In this document: piece after piece, positions 59,181 through 64,000 of the stretch | How positions within the stretch are numbered: the first letter of the stretch is position 1 | Layout of the letters: every line of letters starts with the position of its first letter | Source of the DNA: Nageia nagi | Taxonomy: Eukaryota > Pinophyta | Reading direction: 5' to 3' | Length of the DNA: 64,000 nt | Assembly (NCBI GenBank): GCA_050084985.1 | Contig: JBITNC010000001.1 | Span: 78,678,001-78,742,000 of the forward strand | Translations under genes and position numbers: made by a program | Notes under the pieces: model-generated | Told to the model about the DNA's origin: nothing | The model's input: the letters and a program-made list of their open reading frames with translations, nothing else | Databases searched by the model: none

Positions 59181-59449
59181 AGAAAAGGATTGTACTAACT
59201 ATCATGGAGAAATATGATCTATACTTTTGCAATTCCCTTAAAAAATAAAAAAGGAGTCGACTGATCATCATGGGGTTTCCATGACCTAGGTCAAATAGAG
59301 TTGTTGAGGTCTTATCTACTAGATGTATTGAATCTAAGAATTTGAAATAGTTATCTTGAAGATTGAACATTTTTAGTATTTATTATTCAAACCATAAATA
59401 TTGGCATTTTTGTTATAGAACATTTTACTTATAAAATTCAAATTACGAA

Positions 59450-59900
59450 ATATTGAAATGAAGTGTTTGATGTTCAAAGAGACTAAAGTTACTTTTTCTA
59501 AAAAATTAAAATTATTGGTATTTTTTATTTCTTACCTTTTTATAATTTTGATAATTTAAATTGGTAGATCATAAGAAAATAGGTAGTTTAAAAAAATATC
59601 ACCTTAGAACTCCTATTTAGTCAAAAGTTATGACTACTTATTTAAGTTTTAGAATGAAGTTTCTTTTTCTATAAAATCAAAATCATTGGTATTTTGTATT
59701 TCTTACCTTTTTAGATATGTTTATTATTAGAATGGATATATCATGAGAAAATAGATAATTAAAAAATAATCACCTCAAAACTCATCCAAGATCAAAAGGT
59801 ATGGTTGTCTTCAATGTTTCAAATTGAAGTTACTTTTTCTTAAGAGTTAAAATTATTGGCATTTTTTATTTCTAAATTTTTTACCTCTAAAATTGAAATT
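59450..59900. repeat. about 170-bp tandem repeat in element G
   Basis: 'gtt(a/t)ctttttct' starts at 59488, 59659 and 59829 (spacings 171 and 170). Each is followed by 'aaaat(t/c)attgg(t/c)atttt' and 'tttcttacctttt'. About 2.5 copies. Confidence 0.75.
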
Positions 59901-61329
59901 ATCACATTTTGATCTATGATTTATACTTTGATTTCCCCCTATTTGAATTGGGCTTGATTGAAACTAAAAGTTCTTTCCCTAAGGAATATTCTGTTAATAA
60001 ATATAAAGAAATTAAAACTTTTGAACTTGTATAACATACCTTGAGATTTCTTTTTGATCTGCCATTCTAAGATTATCTACACTCTTCTTGAATCTTCCTT
60101 GATGACCCATATATTTTGAAGCAACTTCACCATCATTTTTACTACATGGTTAATGCAAGAATTTGGGTCCACTTTATGGCCAAAAAATGGAAGTCTTCAT
60201 GTTTTTTCATGTTTGGTCATATTGATCTCAAAATTTGAAGAACTTAAACATGGAATCTTGAACAAGGTTATTAGGAAAAAATGTAATGCTTTGAGTCTAG
60301 TTTTCAAATATATAATTTATTCCAATACCCAAATGATAAAAAATAATTTTTGATAGGTATGAATAAAAAATATTATTTAAAAATACCTTTTCATGACCAT
60401 ACCACACACGTGTCTGTCACATACATTTTGATCTAAAGCAAAGTATTTTTTAAAATCCTTTTGGACTAAGATACCTAACACAATGAAGCTTGTTCCAAAT
60501 ATTTTTTCATAATTATTTCATGAATATTATTTTTTTATTAATTTTTTATGTATCGTAATTGTAGTATTGAAAGATGCTCATATCTATCAAGCATAATTTG
60601 ACTTAAAGTTAGCTTTTTTTCAAACTTATTTTTTTAATTTTATAGTGAATTATCTAAAGGTTGTCCCCATATATTTTTTTCTTAAAATTCCTAAACAATA
60701 AAAAGTTATTAAAAAATAAAAACATTTTTTTAAAATTTTCTATGTCATAAAACTTCCCTTTATATGGACTCATCTTCTTGCACCCACCCTATAGAATTAC
60801 AACATCAACATTATAGATTTTTTTTATTTTTTTTCCTAGCAATCCTTGCCAAATGCCTAGTCTTTAAAGATTACCTATCCATTTGTGTTAACTAGTTGGT
60901 TGTCATAAATGAATTTTTTCTTGATAAGTTTAGAGAGATAAAAGATTTATTTTCATCTCCATTCTTATGCTTATAGCTTGCTTGTTACATTTTTTATTAC
61001 AAGATATTTTTTCCTTAAAAATAAATCAAAGGAAAGGGAAAAAGATTAATGTGGTATGTAAATACCTACTATATTATATGAAGGTTGGTCTTCTTCTTCT
61101 TCTTGAGTGAGATCTTAAGCTTATTCTTGTACCTTATTTTCTTCTTCTTCTTCTTGAGTGGAAAATCTTATAAGATATGGAATTTTAGCCATGTTAACTA
61201 TACTTTTCTCTTTCTTTGATATATAGTTTCTTCCCTTATTTTGTCTTTAATACTTGAGCCATCTTAACATCATGTATGCTCTTTCGTTGAAATAAAATCA
61301 TTAATGATTTTGTTCTCCTCTTAAATATG
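59901..61329. other. remaining interior of element G
   Basis: T-rich sequence with short CTT microsatellites at about 61092-61105 and 61140-61156. The frame 60153-60353 shows no domain. The primer-site region (minus strand, just below 61330) reads 'tatttaagaggagaac', loosely like the position-equivalent sequence of element A. Confidence 0.45.
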
Positions 61330-62011
61330 TGTTATATTTTGGCCACAAACTCTAGGATTTATTATAAAACCTTTGAAATAATTAGGTTCATTAAAAATGT
61401 TGAATATTAAAAATGAATTAAATTAATAATCCACATTATTGCCTATAAAATTATCAAATGGTCTTACACTAGTCCAAATGATGTAACTTATGAAATATGA
61501 ACTAAATTTGATCTCCAAATGATGAATAAATCATAGATTTATCATTTATAGAAAGTTAATGAACAATCCTCTAAGTTTCATGCTTAATGGATTTGAAATC
61601 ATCATTGCCCATATAATTCATTTTCTAAAATTTTGTGAAACTAAACTCAAATATACAATGTACAAGACTCCAAGATTTCACTATCCAAATTGCATGCAAA
61701 ATAAACTAGAAAATAATTACACTCATGTTATTATTATTAGAGAATTATCCAAAATCCAACGAAAAACAATAGGACATAACATATCCTAGTTTGATAGGTG
61801 ATATTGAGGGACACCATTTATATTATGGCATGATCAATGTTAACCTATCAAAACTCTTTGTGGAGCTTATCTTCTAATAGGGAATGATAAGCCTTATTCT
61901 TTCTTTTATACATTCATTGTTATTGATGTTTACATCTTTTAATTAATATTTATTCTAGATACTATAAATATACTTTTATGATAAAAAGAAAATCATTTTT
62001 AGGTGTCAACA
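61330..62011 (-). mobile_element. element G 5' LTR
   Basis: Plus strand TGTTATATTT...GGTGTCAACA, 682 bp, aligned with 58031-58710. The short frame 61559-61789 lies inside it and is not a gene. Confidence 0.72.
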
Positions 62012-62094
62012 CATGGAAATAATGAGTTTGTATTAATAATGTTAATATCCATTGTTATTTTATTTTTAATGTTAATACACATGGAAATCTTAAC

Positions 62095-62530
62095 CTCTAA
62101 TGCTATGTATACAAGTACAAGATGATATGTAAGTGTTAGTATATATACATCTAATTTAAAAAGTTTATTTATATGTACAAGTCAATATAATAGACTTGTG
62201 TGGATATATTGAATTGAGTTTTGTAATATGATTTGCTCTTGTGTAAAAAATATAATTAATGTTAATTTAATTCTTACTTTTTTTATTTTAGTTGTTGGAT
62301 ATATATATATATATATATGAAAAGTGTACCATCCAACAAAAAATATCAATCTCTAATGCTATGTATACAATTACAAGATGATATGTAAGTATTGGTATAG
62401 ATATGCCTAATTATATTTTGCTTACAAGTACAAGTCAATATAATAGACTTGTGTGGATATATTGAATTGAGTTTTGTAACTTGATCCATCTCAAGTAAAA
62501 CTTTTGATCTTGCATAAAAAAATATAATAA
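62095..62530. repeat. 256-bp direct duplication
   Basis: 'ctctaatgctatgtatacaa' begins at 62095 and again at 62351. The copies continue through 'gtcaatataatagacttgtg' and 'gatatattgaattgagtttt' (long shared stretches). A TA dinucleotide run at about 62299-62318 lies near the junction. Confidence 0.8.
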
Positions 62531-63299
62531 ATTATAAATGTGTACTATGTTATGGCAATAATATAACATTGTATTATTATGGATCAAGAGGATGAAATTT
62601 GTGATCTATGATTTTAATGATGTTGACTATGAGAATGATCATATAAACTTGAAATATGTTTGCTACATTGTTGAATTAGAATAGAAATAGGAAATATATG
62701 ACATATAGTGCAATGAGTAATCAATTCCAAGTGGGCTAAGAACTACCATGACATGGTTATCCTTCAAGTTATATATGATGGTTAGCCTTTTATGTTGAGT
62801 AATGATGCTGTTAGGTGGTGAGTGTCAACCCATAATAATTATCAATGTATATTATGAGTGATGATAATGGATGATCATTATCAATAATAATGATTAATAT
62901 GATTAATATTAATACTATTAAAAGAGTTGACTTCCTAAAAAAATCTTGATAATAATGATAACGATACAATTCAAGTAATAATAACAATAATATCAAATTA
63001 TCAAACAAAAATAATATATAATTAAATTACTCTATTTAAATATTAAAATATTAACCTAATTACATATTGTATATGCATCCATATAATGTAGTTCATCAAA
63101 TTTGGTAACTCATAAGTACCTCACATGAACACCAATAATTCTTTCTACTTTAGCCTCTTGGTAAAATTTTATAGGTACACAAGATATTGTAATGCAATTC
63201 AGTACCATTGCTCTGGACTCTTAGTACACTTTAATATAAACCATAGCTTTTGACTTGAAAAATAATTTAAAAAATATATTAAAATACATTAAAAGAATA
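62531..63299. other. unassigned AT-rich sequence
   Basis: Includes AAT/ATT-rich low-complexity DNA at about 62860-63010. No gene supported; minus-strand frame 62811-63008 is low complexity. Confidence 0.4.
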
Positions 63300-63954
63300 T
63301 CCACCTTACCAATAGTGTAGGGCGTCTTCCCATCAATAATTATACAGTCTAGGTGGGACCCTTTTGAAAGTAGTGGAAAGGAAAGAGAACCAAACCCCCC
63401 CATTTCCAACATTTAATCCTTATAAACCGTAGCCTACAAATCTACCAGCGTTAAAAGTAGATTGGATACAAAGCGTATAATCCACGCCTACTAACCCAAA
63501 TCCTACGTTTCACAATTGACTAATCCCAATGCACGGGAAGCTTCCTAGGCATAAAATCCTCTTCGTATACGTAAAGACAATCCAAAGATCACCATCGTTA
63601 TCTGATACTAATATTTCATTATTATTTATATTCATTCAATTAAGTTCAAGTCTCAACCTTTTAAATATAAAAGAATGTGATTGTTTTTTATTTTAGTAGA
63701 TATCGATACTAGGTTAAGGAGTAAGATAGAAAATCTAATTAAGTTAATGTAAATGTTTACCATCATTTAAGTCTAAAAGTAAAACACAAAAGAATATCAT
63801 AAATAATCAAATATTTTTGACAAAACAAATACCCGTGAAGGACAAGAGAAATACCGTCCCATATTTAAGCAAATAGAAGAAGATATTAACAGTAAAAAGC
63901 TCAATAAATCCCAAAACTATGGTCGAATTAAAGAAAAAAAAGGGGATTCCATTC
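63300..63954. other. CpG-richer segment, possible gene-proximal DNA
   Basis: About a dozen CpG dinucleotides lie between 63325 and 63930 (for example in gggcgtc, accgtag, cagcgtt, ccacgcc, tacgttt, cttcgtatacgtaa), whereas the retrotransposon regions have almost none. Such retention suggests low-methylation, low-copy DNA near a gene. No full reading frame is found. The minus-strand frame 63221-63412 is of doubtful meaning. Confidence 0.35.
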
Positions 63955-64000
63955 ATGTTTGTCCCATATGGAAGACACAGACTGGGTCTGGCAGTGGCCT
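63955..64000 (+). other. possible exon edge at the window end
   Basis: From the ATG at 63955 the plus strand is open to the window end ('MFVPYGRHRLGLAVA'). On the minus strand the same bases give a frame ending at a TGA ('GQT' then stop). Base composition rises here. Neither strand can be chosen from 46 bases. Confidence 0.2.

Larger units (their letters stand above)
58031..62011 (-). mobile_element. element G: non-coding LTR retrotransposon (LARD-like)
   Basis: Direct repeats of 680 and 682 bp (58031-58710 and 61330-62011) enclose 2.6 kb without any recognisable coding sequence. The plus strand shows ATTTTCCCCTCTTT next to the left repeat, which on the minus strand is a polypurine tract followed by TGTAGATACC. 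The element is therefore on the minus strand. The LTR start shares ACACCTAAAAAT-type sequence with elements A, B and E. Two tandem arrays lie inside. Flanks AGATG and CATGG do not match, so no target duplication is left. Confidence 0.75.

Noticed and set aside
1-64000. CRISPR arrays, prokaryotic operons or defence systems.
   Set aside because: Tandem repeats present lack unique spacers of regular size, and all recognised genes are plant retroelement genes.

Overview
The window looks like intergenic DNA from a large, AT-rich seed-plant genome. It is made almost entirely of LTR retrotransposons and their debris. The reasons are Ty3/Gypsy pol regions of Tat-lineage type (two successive RNase H domains), Ty1/Copia elements with tRNA-iMet-type primer sites, a plant mobile domain (PMD) reading frame and a plant-style tRNA-derived SINE. 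CpG is depleted over most of the window. Most in-frame stops look like C-to-T or G-to-A changes, as expected of old, methylated repeats. No intact host gene was found; the species cannot be fixed from the sequence alone.

Layout. 1-3915: two decayed minus-strand Copia remnants. 3916-25690: a roughly 1-kb sequence present as two adjacent direct copies. The first copy is split by a 19.1-kb Tat-lineage element (A, 4583-23695, perfect 5-bp target duplication ACTTC). The second holds an 803-bp TIR element with a 9-bp target duplication. 27445-46059: a second Tat element (B, plus strand), with a foreign solo LTR in its pol region. Its 3' LTR is split by a 9.2-kb Copia element (C, 36253-45459), which itself carries a solo LTR of its own family (D, 41977-42482). 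46114-55329: a third Tat element (E, minus strand, same family as B, perfect GTGAG duplication), with another solo Copia LTR (F) at its LTR/primer-site junction. 57304-57584: a SINE with a 17-bp target duplication. 58031-62011: a non-coding LTR element (G, minus strand) with two internal tandem arrays. 62095-62530: a 256-bp duplication. The last 700 bp are richer in CpG and may approach a host gene.

The most unusual object is element A. Behind a normal gag-protease-RT-RNase H-RNase H-integrase order it carries about 8 kb of extra sequence. This holds two sense-strand reading frames that I do not recognise and a long antisense frame with clear PMD (MAIN-like) character, preceded by two perfect palindromes. 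Every coding region in the window carries stops or frameshifts, so nothing here appears able to transpose autonomously. The nesting gives a relative order of events: B before C before D, and E before F.
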